This document shows positions 1-7,070 of a stretch of DNA of 14,871 nucleotides, piece by piece. Made by a program: the position numbers and the translations under genes. How positions within the stretch are numbered: position 1 is the stretch's first letter; every line of letters begins with the position of its first letter. The notes under the pieces are model-generated. The model saw nothing but the letters and a program-made list of their open reading frames with translations. It had not been told where the DNA came from and searched no databases. The DNA comes from Caldifarciminota bacterium 4484_18 (lineage in GTDB: Bacteria > Hydrothermota > UBA3073 > NMUJ01). The stretch is from assembly GCA_002256535.1 (NCBI GenBank), contig NMUJ01000004.1:1-14871 (forward strand). The letters run 5' to 3'.

Positions 1-617
1 CGGTCACATAGACGTTCGGCTTCACGCATCACGTGTGTTGAAAATACTATCGTCTTACCCATACGTTTACTGTTACGTATGAATTCTATGATATTCAATG
101 AAGTTAGTACATCCAACCCCTTGATAGGTTCATCTAATAACAGCACCTGCGGATCGTGCATTAACGTCCTTGCTATTGACGTTTTCTGTTTCATACCCTG
201 TGAAAGCTTATCGATTTTTACATCAAGGAATCCCCCCATATCGAGTAATGTGCTCAGCTCTTCCATTCTATCATCTATCCTCTTTTTATCCATACCGTAC
301 AGTTCACCAAAATAGTTCAACAGCTCCCTCGGTGTCAACCTATGATATAACCCGGTATCACCCGACAAGAAGCCAACCCTACGTCGCACTTCGACTGGAT
401 TTTCACATATATCATAACCATCGACCTTAGCTGTACCAGCGGTTGGTGTCAGTATGGTTGCCAACATCCTCAACGTTGTCGTCTTACCCGCACCGTTGAG
501 TCCAAGCAACCCAAATATCTCACCGGGGTTGACCTCAAAACATATGCCATCAACTGCACGTACTTCACCACGTTTGCGGTCGCTGAATATTTTGACTAAC
601 CCATCAACTTCTATCAT
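1..617 (-). CDS. ABC transporter ATP-binding protein, NatA-like (3' end beyond window)
   Basis: This is the ATPase subunit of an ABC transporter, expected on the inner face of the cytoplasmic membrane with a partner permease. Only 205 codons lie in the window; the C-terminal end is off the left edge. Visible motifs in order: Walker A GLNGAGKTT (residues 39-47), the segment SGDTGLYHRLT (85-95), which resembles the Q-loop region of NatA-type (ABC-2 export) ATPases, the signature LSQGMKQK (138-145), Walker B VLLLDEP (158-164), the D-loop GLD, and the switch histidine in FSTH (H195). All catalytic motifs look intact. The ATG overlaps the stop of the upstream small gene as ATGA, so it is probably translationally coupled as the fifth gene of the operon that starts with the Lon-related protease. 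A permease gene is expected just left of the window. The substrate cannot be told; NatA-like is a family resemblance, not proof of sodium export. Confidence 0.93.
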   Translation of the reverse strand, partial: MIEVDGLVKIFSDRKRGEVRAVDGICFEVNPGEIFGLLGLNGAGKTTTLRMLATILTPTAGTAKVDGYDICENPVEVRRRVGFLSGDTGLYHRLTPRELLNYFGELYGMDKKRIDDRMEELSTLLDMGGFLDVKIDKLSQGMKQKTSIARTLMHDPQVLLLDEPIKGLDVLTSLNIIEFIRNSKRMGKTIVFSTHVMREAERLCD

Positions 618-1003
618 CTTTCCCAGTACTCACCTGTCCCTGTAATACACCAGATCCTATTACGTACATCACGTACTTGTGTGAACCACATGTATGAACA
701 TGTTACCCAATAATTTGAGAAATGCTCCCGATATATGAGTGAACCCATCGCCTGTAGGTTGAACAACCCACGCCCCTGTGCTCTGGTATATGCGATACCT
801 ACCCCCACACTGCCAGATATCCTATCTTTACTCTGTATGTACAGATTAGTTTCACACCTGAAGAACCAATCCTTACCTACCTTGAACCCACCTACCGAGA
901 CCTCTGCCACTGTATACTGATGATACATCACACATACCTGTGGCAGGATAGCACCCATCCACAAGATCTTAACCCCTAACCCAATGGTTGCAAGCTCTAC
1001 CAT
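614..1003 (-). CDS. Small orphan protein, beta-strand rich, unknown function
   Basis: This 129-residue protein belongs to no family I recognise. I call it real because its ATG follows the glycosyltransferase stop with no gap (TAA then ATG) and its own TGA overlaps the ABC ATPase start as ATGA, so it fills the space between two certain genes exactly. The N-terminal 30 residues are mostly hydrophobic but carry Glu3 and Lys12 and are not a clean signal peptide. From about residue 45 the sequence alternates aromatic or aliphatic residues with polar ones, broken by turn-like stretches (SKDR, QGRG, DVRN). This resembles consecutive beta-hairpins, as in a small membrane barrel or sandwich. It is rich in Trp, Tyr and Cys. 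The beta-barrel idea is inference only. A fragment of a longer ancestral protein is also possible. Confidence 0.72.
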   Translation of the reverse strand: MVELATIGLGVKILWMGAILPQVCVMYHQYTVAEVSVGGFKVGKDWFFRCETNLYIQSKDRISGSVGVGIAYTRAQGRGLFNLQAMGSLIYREHFSNYWVTCSYMWFTQVRDVRNRIWCITGTGEYWER

Positions 1004-1897
1004 TTACACCCCTTTCCACAACCTTATGCCATCACGTATACCTTTATATCGGTGATGTATTTTCAACAATTCCTTAACGATCGGTGTAACAAAAATAAAA
1101 GGGCTATCACGATAAGCTAACGCAAACCGTACCGCATGTTCCTTCTCTGCCCAGTATCTGGTGAGCATCAAATAACTCAACATTGTTACCTTCCAATACT
1201 TAAGAAACCGTTGCCCTACTTTATTGCCATGTTTGATCGCTAAATAGTACGCGTTACGACCACGTTCGTACGCTTTACGTAATAGATTGCTGAACCGCTT
1301 CCCGTCAGGATAACCATCTACATGATATGCGATACATCTACGCCATGTATATACGGTTTTTAAGCCTATCTTACGTAACCTCAACCCCATATCTACGTCA
1401 ATATACCCCTCAGTACTACCTATTGACTCATCGAACCCACCCACCTCCATCAGCCATCTCTTACGTACTGACATGTTCTGTGTGATACAGGCCACCAGAC
1501 ATAGGCCATCCACACGTAACGTAAATCTACCAAAATCTTGCGGCTTACGTATGTGACGTACCAACCCCTGTACTATAAGTTTGTCATCTCGCATATGGTA
1601 CCATACATGGTGGCTGACGAATCGCCTATCCACCAGTACGTCTGAGTCAACAAAAACTATGAGCTCACCAGTTGCTGCCTCCACACCGCGGTTACGTGCG
1701 AATGGTTCACCCTCCCTTTTCGGCAACCGCATATATCGCACAAGCTGTAATTCAGGTAACTTCTCCGTACCATCAGTCGATCCATCATCCACCACTATTA
1801 TCTCCATATCCCGATAATCTTGTACCAGAAGCCTACGCAACGTGTAAGGTAGTACCCATTTACGGTTATATGTGGGTACAATCACCGATACCTTCAT
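1004..1897 (-). CDS. Glycosyltransferase family 2 (GT-A fold)
   Basis: A 297-residue GT2-type enzyme predicted to transfer a sugar from a nucleotide donor to a lipid, polysaccharide or glycan acceptor at the cytoplasmic face of the membrane. The N-terminus shows the GT-A start VSVIVPTYNR (3-12), the nucleotide-binding VVDDGSTDGT (35-44), the ARNRGVEAATGE helix (67-78) and a metal-binding DSD (84-86). The region GGFDES to GLRLRKIG (153-178) is the usual acceptor-side motif. The Glu of the common ED pair appears to be Ile166, with Asp167 kept. The C-terminal third is basic and aromatic, without an obvious multi-pass membrane segment. The start overlaps the nucleotidyltransferase stop as ATGA, which suggests that the upstream enzyme may supply its activated sugar. 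Donor and acceptor cannot be told. Confidence 0.92.
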   Translation of the reverse strand: MKVSVIVPTYNRKWVLPYTLRRLLVQDYRDMEIIVVDDGSTDGTEKLPELQLVRYMRLPKREGEPFARNRGVEAATGELIVFVDSDVLVDRRFVSHHVWYHMRDDKLIVQGLVRHIRKPQDFGRFTLRVDGLCLVACITQNMSVRKRWLMEVGGFDESIGSTEGYIDVDMGLRLRKIGLKTVYTWRRCIAYHVDGYPDGKRFSNLLRKAYERGRNAYYLAIKHGNKVGQRFLKYWKVTMLSYLMLTRYWAEKEHAVRFALAYRDSPFIFVTPIVKELLKIHHRYKGIRDGIRLWKGV

Positions 1898-2679
1898 CTA
1901 CTATTATTGCGTAGGTCTTCAAAGTATGTTGCAAACTCGGGCAACTCCCATGCAGCTGGATCATCCCGTTTGCGACGTTCAACGTATTTGTTAACTTCCC
2001 AATAGCTGGCAATCGAACTACCTGCATCACCCCACCATCCATCCCATATCTCATAGTCCAGATCCCTCTCCTTCGCGTAGTGATCGTTGACATCGGATAT
2101 CTCCAGCTCACCACGTGGTGACGGTTTCAACCCCGCTATTATCTCGAATACTGTGGCTGGATAGATGTAGACACCCATCACCGCGTAACGTGAGGGTGGG
2201 TTAACTGGCTTCTCTATAATCTCTACGATTCGACCAGCTTCAAACCTTGGCACCCCATATTCGGATGGGTTATCAACCTCTTTTAACAAAATCTTTGCCC
2301 TACCCTCCCTATATGATTCGACAAACCCCTTTATGCTACCATCCAGTATGTTATCACCCAATATCACCACCACCGTATCATCTTGCACAAAATCCTTAGC
2401 TAACCATAACGCATCTGCTATGCCACGTTCCTTTTCCTGGTATGCATATGCGAGTAAGTCCAACCCCAACTTCCTACCATCACCCAATAACCGTAGGAAT
2501 TCACCCGCAAAGTTACCCCCTGTCACCAACAACACTTCCTTTATGCCAGCTTCCACCAACGTATACAGGGGGTAAAAGATCATGGGCCTATCATATACTG
2601 GTAGGAGGTGTTTATTGGTAATCTTGGTCAACGGATACAACCGCGTACCTAATCCACCTGCAAGTATCACACCTTTCAT
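1894..2679 (-). CDS. Sugar-1-phosphate nucleotidyltransferase, RmlA-like
   Basis: A 261-residue enzyme that should join a nucleoside triphosphate (dTTP or UTP) to a sugar 1-phosphate, giving an activated sugar for glycan synthesis. Visible motifs: the nucleotide loop AGGLGTRLYPLT (7-18), the NKHLLPVYDRPMI stretch with Lys23, GDN (108-110) for metal binding, EKP (156-158), GELEISDVN (190-198) and a WWGDAG segment (215-220) whose Asp218 matches the late metal-binding Asp of the family. It is closest by eye to glucose-1-phosphate thymidylyltransferase, but it is about 30 residues shorter than classical RmlA and lacks most of the C-terminal helices that carry the allosteric site there. There are no rmlB, rmlC or rmlD neighbours, so dTDP-rhamnose synthesis should not be assumed. 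It overlaps the Lon-related gene upstream and the glycosyltransferase downstream, each by ATGA. Confidence 0.92.
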   Translation of the reverse strand: MKGVILAGGLGTRLYPLTKITNKHLLPVYDRPMIFYPLYTLVEAGIKEVLLVTGGNFAGEFLRLLGDGRKLGLDLLAYAYQEKERGIADALWLAKDFVQDDTVVVILGDNILDGSIKGFVESYREGRAKILLKEVDNPSEYGVPRFEAGRIVEIIEKPVNPPSRYAVMGVYIYPATVFEIIAGLKPSPRGELEISDVNDHYAKERDLDYEIWDGWWGDAGSSIASYWEVNKYVERRKRDDPAAWELPEFATYFEDLRNNSR

Positions 2680-5069
2680 TCACCACCGGTTTTTTTCATC
2701 TTCTGTGACATCTCACGTAACCGCTTGTCTACCAGATAGTTTATCGTACCTTGTGGATATCTACCGGTTTTGGTAAGTTTACCCGCTTTCATACCGGTGA
2801 GTATTTCGAGCCCCTCCTCAATGTGGTCTATCGCATGCACATGAAATTTACCCTCTTCAACAGCTGTACGTAGTTCCTCGCTAAGCATCAAATTCTGTAG
2901 ATTACGACGTGGTATGATGACAGCTTGACCTTTCAACCCTTTGCGTTTACATAGCTCGAAGAATCCCTCTATTTTCTCGTTCAGACCACCCACTGGCTGT
3001 ATTTCACCTGCTTGGTTAACAGATCCAGTCACCGCAATATCCTGACGTAACGGTATCCGTGCTATACTCGATATCAATGCATACAGTTCGGCACTCGATG
3101 CACTGTCACCTTCGATCTCCTCATACAGTTGTTCAAAACATAGGGTAGCTACCAACGACAAATCTTTATCATATCCGTATTTACCGGTTAGGTATCCCCC
3201 AAGTATAAGCACACCTTTTGAGTGTATGGGGCCACTCAGCTCCACCTCACGCTCTATGTTGATTATGCCCTTCTTGCCCACCCCCACACGTGCAGTCACC
3301 CTGATCGGTTTGCCGAACGTGTAATCGCCCAGCTCTACCACCGATAATGCATTCACCTGTCCAATACGTTTACCTTCAATATCAATAAGGAATACACCTT
3401 CGGTGAATAGCTCCTGGAACTTCTCCTCTGTTAGGTTAACCCTATATCTCTTTTTCTTAATGGCGAGTTCTACATCCTCCACCTCAACATATTTCCTATG
3501 GTTTTTAGCCGCCCAGTACGAAGCTTCGGTTATGAGGTCGACCAGCTCCGCAAACCTTGTCGATAACTTACGCTGGTTTTCTGCTAACCTACTACCGTAC
3601 TCCACAACTTTAGCTACCGCCTCCTTCGTGAAATGTAACAGGTTGAGTTGCTCCACCTGAGTACGTATGAATTGCGCATACTTATGTATATTTTCAGGTG
3701 TACGATCCATCTCGGTCGAGAATTCCGCTTTCACCCTAAAGAACTTACGAAAGTCCTCATCCATACTCCATAGCAGCTCGTATATCATCGGTGTACCTAT
3801 CAGTATAATGGTGGTGGTATCGAGTGGTACAGGTTCGGCTCTCAACGTCGATATCGGTATAGCTCGCGGTATCTGACCTTCCAGATTCTCGATGATTATC
3901 TCTCCTGTCCTTAGTGTTTGCTTAAGTTTGTTCCATGCAAATGGATCACGTAACATCGATTCCGCTGATATGATGAGATAGCCACCACGCGCTCTATGTA
4001 TGCTACCAGGCTTTATTTTACGGAAATCTGCACGTGTGGTCCCGTCCTTCATTTCGTACTCGAGCTTACCAAATAGATTGTAATACGTAGGGTTAGCCTC
4101 TAACACCACCGGTGCACCTTTGAGCTTTGAGTTATCTACGATCAGGTTAACACTGAAGTTATCGATAAACGTAGGTGATACTTTCTTTTCCGCAAATAAT
4201 TCACTATTCCTGACGAATTCGTGTTCCACCGCATCGAGGTATTCCTGTACTTTCTTATATATCCTATAACGTTCCTTTAATGTAGCCATAAGCTCACGTA
4301 CTATGGTACGTACACGGGTTTCGTGCAGTTTAGTAACCTTTTGGCGCTCTTCCTCTTCGAGTTTCACCAGCTGCAGTTTTAACTTATCCAATTTATCCTC
4401 CAACTCAGCTGCTACTCTTTCCAATTGCTCACGCTCATCAGCGGGTAACATAACAAACTCTTCTGCTGTCATAACCTTTCCATCTTTGACCGGCAGTAAC
4501 GTCACACCCGTAGCCGTACGTTGTATAGTGAACCCTTTATTTTGTGCTTCACGTTGTGTTCGGTCGATCAAATTAACGCGTTCAGTCTCATATCGTGCTT
4601 TTACTGATTTCAACTCCTTATGATACTCCTCACTTGCGAACAGCTTCACAATCTTATCGTAGATCGACTTCACTTTGTTTCTGAGTGCAGTCACAAACTT
4701 CTTTCCTTCACCTGCTGGTAATAACAATACAGTTGCATGATCTGGTTGTGTGAAATCCTTCACATAGAGTATATCATCAGGTACCTTTTCGTCACTTGCT
4801 ATTTGTCTTGTTAGTGTAAGCGTGGTACTCGTCCTACCCGTACCAGGTATGCCGACAACAAATATGTGATAACGTGGCAACTTGTTATCAAGGCCAAATT
4901 TTATCGCCTCAACCGCACGTTCCTGGCCTATTGGCTCATTAAGAGGGGGTACTTCCTCCGTGGTGCTAAATTTAAGTAGATTAAGGTCACATTTTGCATA
5001 TAAATCTTCGTAACTTAGTAGGTGCTCTATTTTCATATCTTCAAAATAACATAAACTCACTGTCGTCAA
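2676..5069 (-). CDS. Lon-related (LonB-like) ATP-dependent protease, AAA_32 family
   Basis: A 797-residue protease of the Lon-related AAA_32 type, expected to be cytosolic and to degrade damaged or regulatory proteins. Order: N-terminal segment with PIGQERAVEAIKFGL (46-60), a Walker A-like GIPGTGRT (73-80) with Arg in place of Lys, a long charged coiled-coil insertion (about 140-290), a Walker B-like GGYLIISAE (362-370) with Ser368 where Asp is usual, and a C-terminal S16 peptidase domain. That domain holds the catalytic pair Ser656 (EGDSAS) and Lys699 (GGLNEKI), 43 residues apart as in Lon. The open frame begins at TTG 5069. The ATG at 5036 (residue 12, giving 786 residues) fits the usual family N-terminus better and I think it is the more likely start; neither has a strong ribosome site. 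It heads the leftward operon. Confidence 0.93.
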   Translation of the reverse strand: MTTVSLCYFEDMKIEHLLSYEDLYAKCDLNLLKFSTTEEVPPLNEPIGQERAVEAIKFGLDNKLPRYHIFVVGIPGTGRTSTTLTLTRQIASDEKVPDDILYVKDFTQPDHATVLLLPAGEGKKFVTALRNKVKSIYDKIVKLFASEEYHKELKSVKARYETERVNLIDRTQREAQNKGFTIQRTATGVTLLPVKDGKVMTAEEFVMLPADEREQLERVAAELEDKLDKLKLQLVKLEEEERQKVTKLHETRVRTIVRELMATLKERYRIYKKVQEYLDAVEHEFVRNSELFAEKKVSPTFIDNFSVNLIVDNSKLKGAPVVLEANPTYYNLFGKLEYEMKDGTTRADFRKIKPGSIHRARGGYLIISAESMLRDPFAWNKLKQTLRTGEIIIENLEGQIPRAIPISTLRAEPVPLDTTTIILIGTPMIYELLWSMDEDFRKFFRVKAEFSTEMDRTPENIHKYAQFIRTQVEQLNLLHFTKEAVAKVVEYGSRLAENQRKLSTRFAELVDLITEASYWAAKNHRKYVEVEDVELAIKKKRYRVNLTEEKFQELFTEGVFLIDIEGKRIGQVNALSVVELGDYTFGKPIRVTARVGVGKKGIINIEREVELSGPIHSKGVLILGGYLTGKYGYDKDLSLVATLCFEQLYEEIEGDSASSAELYALISSIARIPLRQDIAVTGSVNQAGEIQPVGGLNEKIEGFFELCKRKGLKGQAVIIPRRNLQNLMLSEELRTAVEEGKFHVHAIDHIEEGLEILTGMKAGKLTKTGRYPQGTINYLVDKRLREMSQKMKKTGGE

Positions 5070-5196
5070 CGTTCCATTTTTGTAATAAGGTTAATTAATT
5101 GTATAAACCCAACGTCTACATTGGGGTCGATTCTTGCGATAGAATGATCTCAACAATTGGAATTGACAAATCCAAATTACGGTTAATTAGTTTATA
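5070..5196. promoter_or_regulatory. Divergent intergenic region with paired 12-base direct repeats
   Basis: These 127 AT-rich bases separate the leftward Lon operon from the rightward shape cluster and must carry promoters for both. Near-identical repeats GGTTAATTAATT (5089-5100) and GGTTAATTAGTT (5181-5192) sit close to each gene start. A short inverted repeat CCCAA/TTGGG (5108-5112 and 5121-5125) lies between them. On the minus strand TATACA near 5102-5107 is a possible -10 box without a good -35. On the plus strand TTGACA (5163-5168) is present, but the only TATAAT overlaps the downstream ATG. Promoter positions are therefore unassigned. Confidence 0.4.
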
Positions 5197-5916
5197 ATGC
5201 GTTGGATTTCTATATTCGTGGTCTCTGAAGATACGAATCAGCAAATCAAACGTTATAAGATACCCTTCATCTTCTGGTACCTGCTACCCATAATCTTCGT
5301 TATTGTGCTCTTTCTACAGGGTTTTATACTTGCACGCTTACGTACGGGTATGAGCTACTTACATGGGTATACGGAGCTTAAGCGTAAGAATGCTGAACTG
5401 CGCCAGAAGCTCAACGATTACGAGCAACTTATCACCTTACTTGAACAACAGAACCGCAAGGTTCAACAGTTCGCCCAGCTTATGGGTGTGGGTACGGATG
5501 CATTTGTAGCCACTGACGTAAACTCTACCAAAGACAAAACACAACCTCTCACCAACGCGATGGGAGGTGGTGAGGCCATCATCGGCAACATACCACGTGT
5601 GGTACCATGTAGGGGTAAAGTATCACTTGTACCTGGTAACATGGGGGTTGAGATAGTAACACGTGCGGGTGAGCCACTCTTTGCGATTATGGATGGTATA
5701 CTCGGGCATGAGCTTGACAAACTCGAAATCACCAACGAGAAAGGCTTCAGGGCCATCTATCAGGGCAAGTTCAGATTATTGATACAGGATGGACGTCGTG
5801 TGTATCAGGGGCAGCTACTGGGGTTCGTGAAGGAAGATTCACCTGTAGATATTATGCTTTTCTACAAAGGCGAGCCGCTCGACCCACTTATCTACTTTTT
5901 GGGTAGGGCCTTCTAA
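5197..5916 (+). CDS. Membrane-anchored protein with degenerate M23/LytM domain
   Basis: A 239-residue protein with a short cytoplasmic N-terminus, one membrane segment (about 24-46), a coiled coil (about 58-93), a linker, and a C-terminal domain (about 135-237) that follows the M23 peptidase/LytM pattern. Recognisable parts are the first strand GVEIVTRAGEPLFAIMDGIL, the turn DGRRVYQGQLLGFV and the end GEPLDPLIYF. The zinc residues are missing: the HxGxD motif reads N148-M-G-V-E152, the HLH near the end reads I219-M-L221, and the YxHL position reads YQGKF. It is therefore probably not a hydrolase but a binding or activating protein in the periplasm, as known for EnvC and NlpD. It lies 14 bases before a bactofilin gene, matching the known pairing of bactofilins with M23 proteins in cell-shape control. 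The ATG is the first start after an in-frame stop at 5188 and has no clear ribosome site. Confidence 0.85.
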   Translation: MRWISIFVVSEDTNQQIKRYKIPFIFWYLLPIIFVIVLFLQGFILARLRTGMSYLHGYTELKRKNAELRQKLNDYEQLITLLEQQNRKVQQFAQLMGVGTDAFVATDVNSTKDKTQPLTNAMGGGEAIIGNIPRVVPCRGKVSLVPGNMGVEIVTRAGEPLFAIMDGILGHELDKLEITNEKGFRAIYQGKFRLLIQDGRRVYQGQLLGFVKEDSPVDIMLFYKGEPLDPLIYFLGRAF

Positions 5917-5919
5917 CAT

Positions 5920-5926
5920 GGGAGGT
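5920..5926 (+). promoter_or_regulatory. Strong ribosome binding site of the bactofilin gene
   Basis: GGGAGGT lies four bases before the ATG at 5931. It is much stronger than anything before the upstream membrane-protein gene, so bactofilin is probably made at a higher rate than its partner. Confidence 0.75.
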
Positions 5927-5930
5927 AACA

Positions 5931-6305
5931 ATGAAAGAGAAAGGTGTTGAGATCACCGAATTTATCGGCCGTCGTAGCTGTGTTAAGGGTACGTTGATGG
6001 CTGAAGGCAGCATCCGAATAGACGGCACTGTAGAGGGTGAAATCAAGGTGAAAGGCACCTTACTACTTGGCAAGGAAGGTTACATAAAGGGTACCGTAAA
6101 TGCATCTAACGCCATAATTCGTGGCAAAGTAGATGGTAACCTTTATGTAACCAAAAAAGTTGAGCTACAGGCGGGTGCCAACATCAAAGGTGACATAACG
6201 TGTGCGGTTCTGGTGGTTGAGGAAGGTGCTACCTTTAACGGCAATTGTAAGATGGGCGTACCCAGTGCCAAGCCTACAGAGAAGCTACCCACCAAATCCA
6301 AGTGA
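5931..6305 (+). CDS. bacA: Bactofilin (polymer-forming cytoskeletal protein)
   Basis: A 124-residue bactofilin, a self-assembling beta-helix protein that forms filaments on the inner membrane face and positions cell-wall enzymes. The core runs from about residue 9 to 110 with the repeating short strands typical of the family: IGRRSCVKGTLMAEGSIRIDG, then VEGEIKVKGTLLLGKEGYIKG, then NASNAIIRGKVDGNLYV, and VELQAGANIKGDITC. Turns carry Gly at the expected spacing. The N-terminus is short and the C-terminal tail is basic and Pro-rich (PTEKLPTKSK). The length is usual for the family. Its stop TGA is followed directly by the ATG of the YmdB-like gene, so the two are probably translationally coupled. 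With the upstream membrane protein this forms a likely cell-shape module. The symbol is used in the family sense only (also called ccmA). Confidence 0.95.
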   Translation: MKEKGVEITEFIGRRSCVKGTLMAEGSIRIDGTVEGEIKVKGTLLLGKEGYIKGTVNASNAIIRGKVDGNLYVTKKVELQAGANIKGDITCAVLVVEEGATFNGNCKMGVPSAKPTEKLPTKSK

Positions 6306-7070
6306 ATGCAAATACTTTTCTTGGGTGATGTTGTCGGTAAGTGTGGCCGTACTGCGATAGCTAAAATTTTACCTGAGCTTATCCCACGTCACAACCTCCA
6401 ATATGTGATAGCGAATGTTGAAAATGCCAACGATACAGGGTTTGGTATCACCTTAAATGAGTTGCATGAGCTGGAGGCTGCAGGCATCAACATATTTACG
6501 TCTGGGCCTCATATATGGCAAGATGCCTCTCTTGTATATAGTTTATCCACCCTACCCAATCTGTTGAGGCCACTAAATTATCCACCAGGTGCACCCGGAT
6601 ATGGGGTTTTTGACGATGGTAAGCTTGCCGTTATCAACCTCGTGGGAAGGGTTTCCCTCGTGACAGTTGATTGCCCATTCAGGGTGGTAGGTGAACTGTT
6701 ACCCAAATTACGTGCTAAAATTGTGATCGTTGACTTCCATGCGGAGGCTACCTCCGAGAAGCGTGCTATGGGTTGGTACCTCAACGGTAAGGTTTCCGCG
6801 GTCATAGGTACACATACCCATGTACAGACACGTGATGCGGAGATACTCCCCGATGGTACCGGCTATATCACGGATGCAGGTATGGTAGGTGCAGTCGATT
6901 CAGTTATTGGGTTCGATAAACAGCTCTACATAAAGTATTTCCTTACTGGTATACCACAAAAGATAAAACCTGCCACCGGTACAGCTATCGTCCAAGGTGT
7001 ACTACTTGATATAGACGACGATACTGGTAGAACAGTTTCTATTACCCCTCTATCACAAACGGTTCAATAG
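6306..7070 (+). CDS. YmdB/TIGR00282-family metallophosphoesterase paralogue with altered metal site
   Basis: A 254-residue protein of the YmdB (TIGR00282) family, which has a binuclear metal site and phosphodiesterase activity in studied members. The fold signatures are all here: GDVVGK with Asp8, Glu39-Asn40, DFHAEATSEK with His145, and GTHTHV with His170 and His172. However, the motif that normally reads GNHxW is SGPHIW, so the bridging Asn is Pro68; the codon is CCT, two changes from an Asn codon. Activity is thus doubtful or changed. It starts directly after the bactofilin stop, placing it in the shape cluster, and its last 29 bases overlap the tail of the convergent ymdB. The two paralogues share 16 identical residues around the GTHTHV motif, but 11 of those 16 codons differ, so the duplication is old. 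Confidence 0.93.
   Translation: MQILFLGDVVGKCGRTAIAKILPELIPRHNLQYVIANVENANDTGFGITLNELHELEAAGINIFTSGPHIWQDASLVYSLSTLPNLLRPLNYPPGAPGYGVFDDGKLAVINLVGRVSLVTVDCPFRVVGELLPKLRAKIVIVDFHAEATSEKRAMGWYLNGKVSAVIGTHTHVQTRDAEILPDGTGYITDAGMVGAVDSVIGFDKQLYIKYFLTGIPQKIKPATGTAIVQGVLLDIDDDTGRTVSITPLSQTVQ

Noticed and set aside
2108..2121. 14-base perfect palindrome TCACCACGTGGTGA in the nucleotidyltransferase gene
   Set aside because: About one palindrome of this length is expected by chance in a window this size, and it has no T-tract or special position.
4303..4623. Open frame of 106 codons opposite the coiled-coil part of the Lon-related gene
   Set aside because: The Ser and Asn runs are the reverse reading of Glu and Lys/Leu-rich coiled-coil codons; no sign of a gene.
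5163..5198. TTGACA and TATAAT on the plus strand before the M23-like gene, read as a promoter
   Set aside because: The boxes are 24 bases apart, too far for a sigma70 promoter, and the TATAAT overlaps the ATG at 5197, so transcription would start inside the gene.
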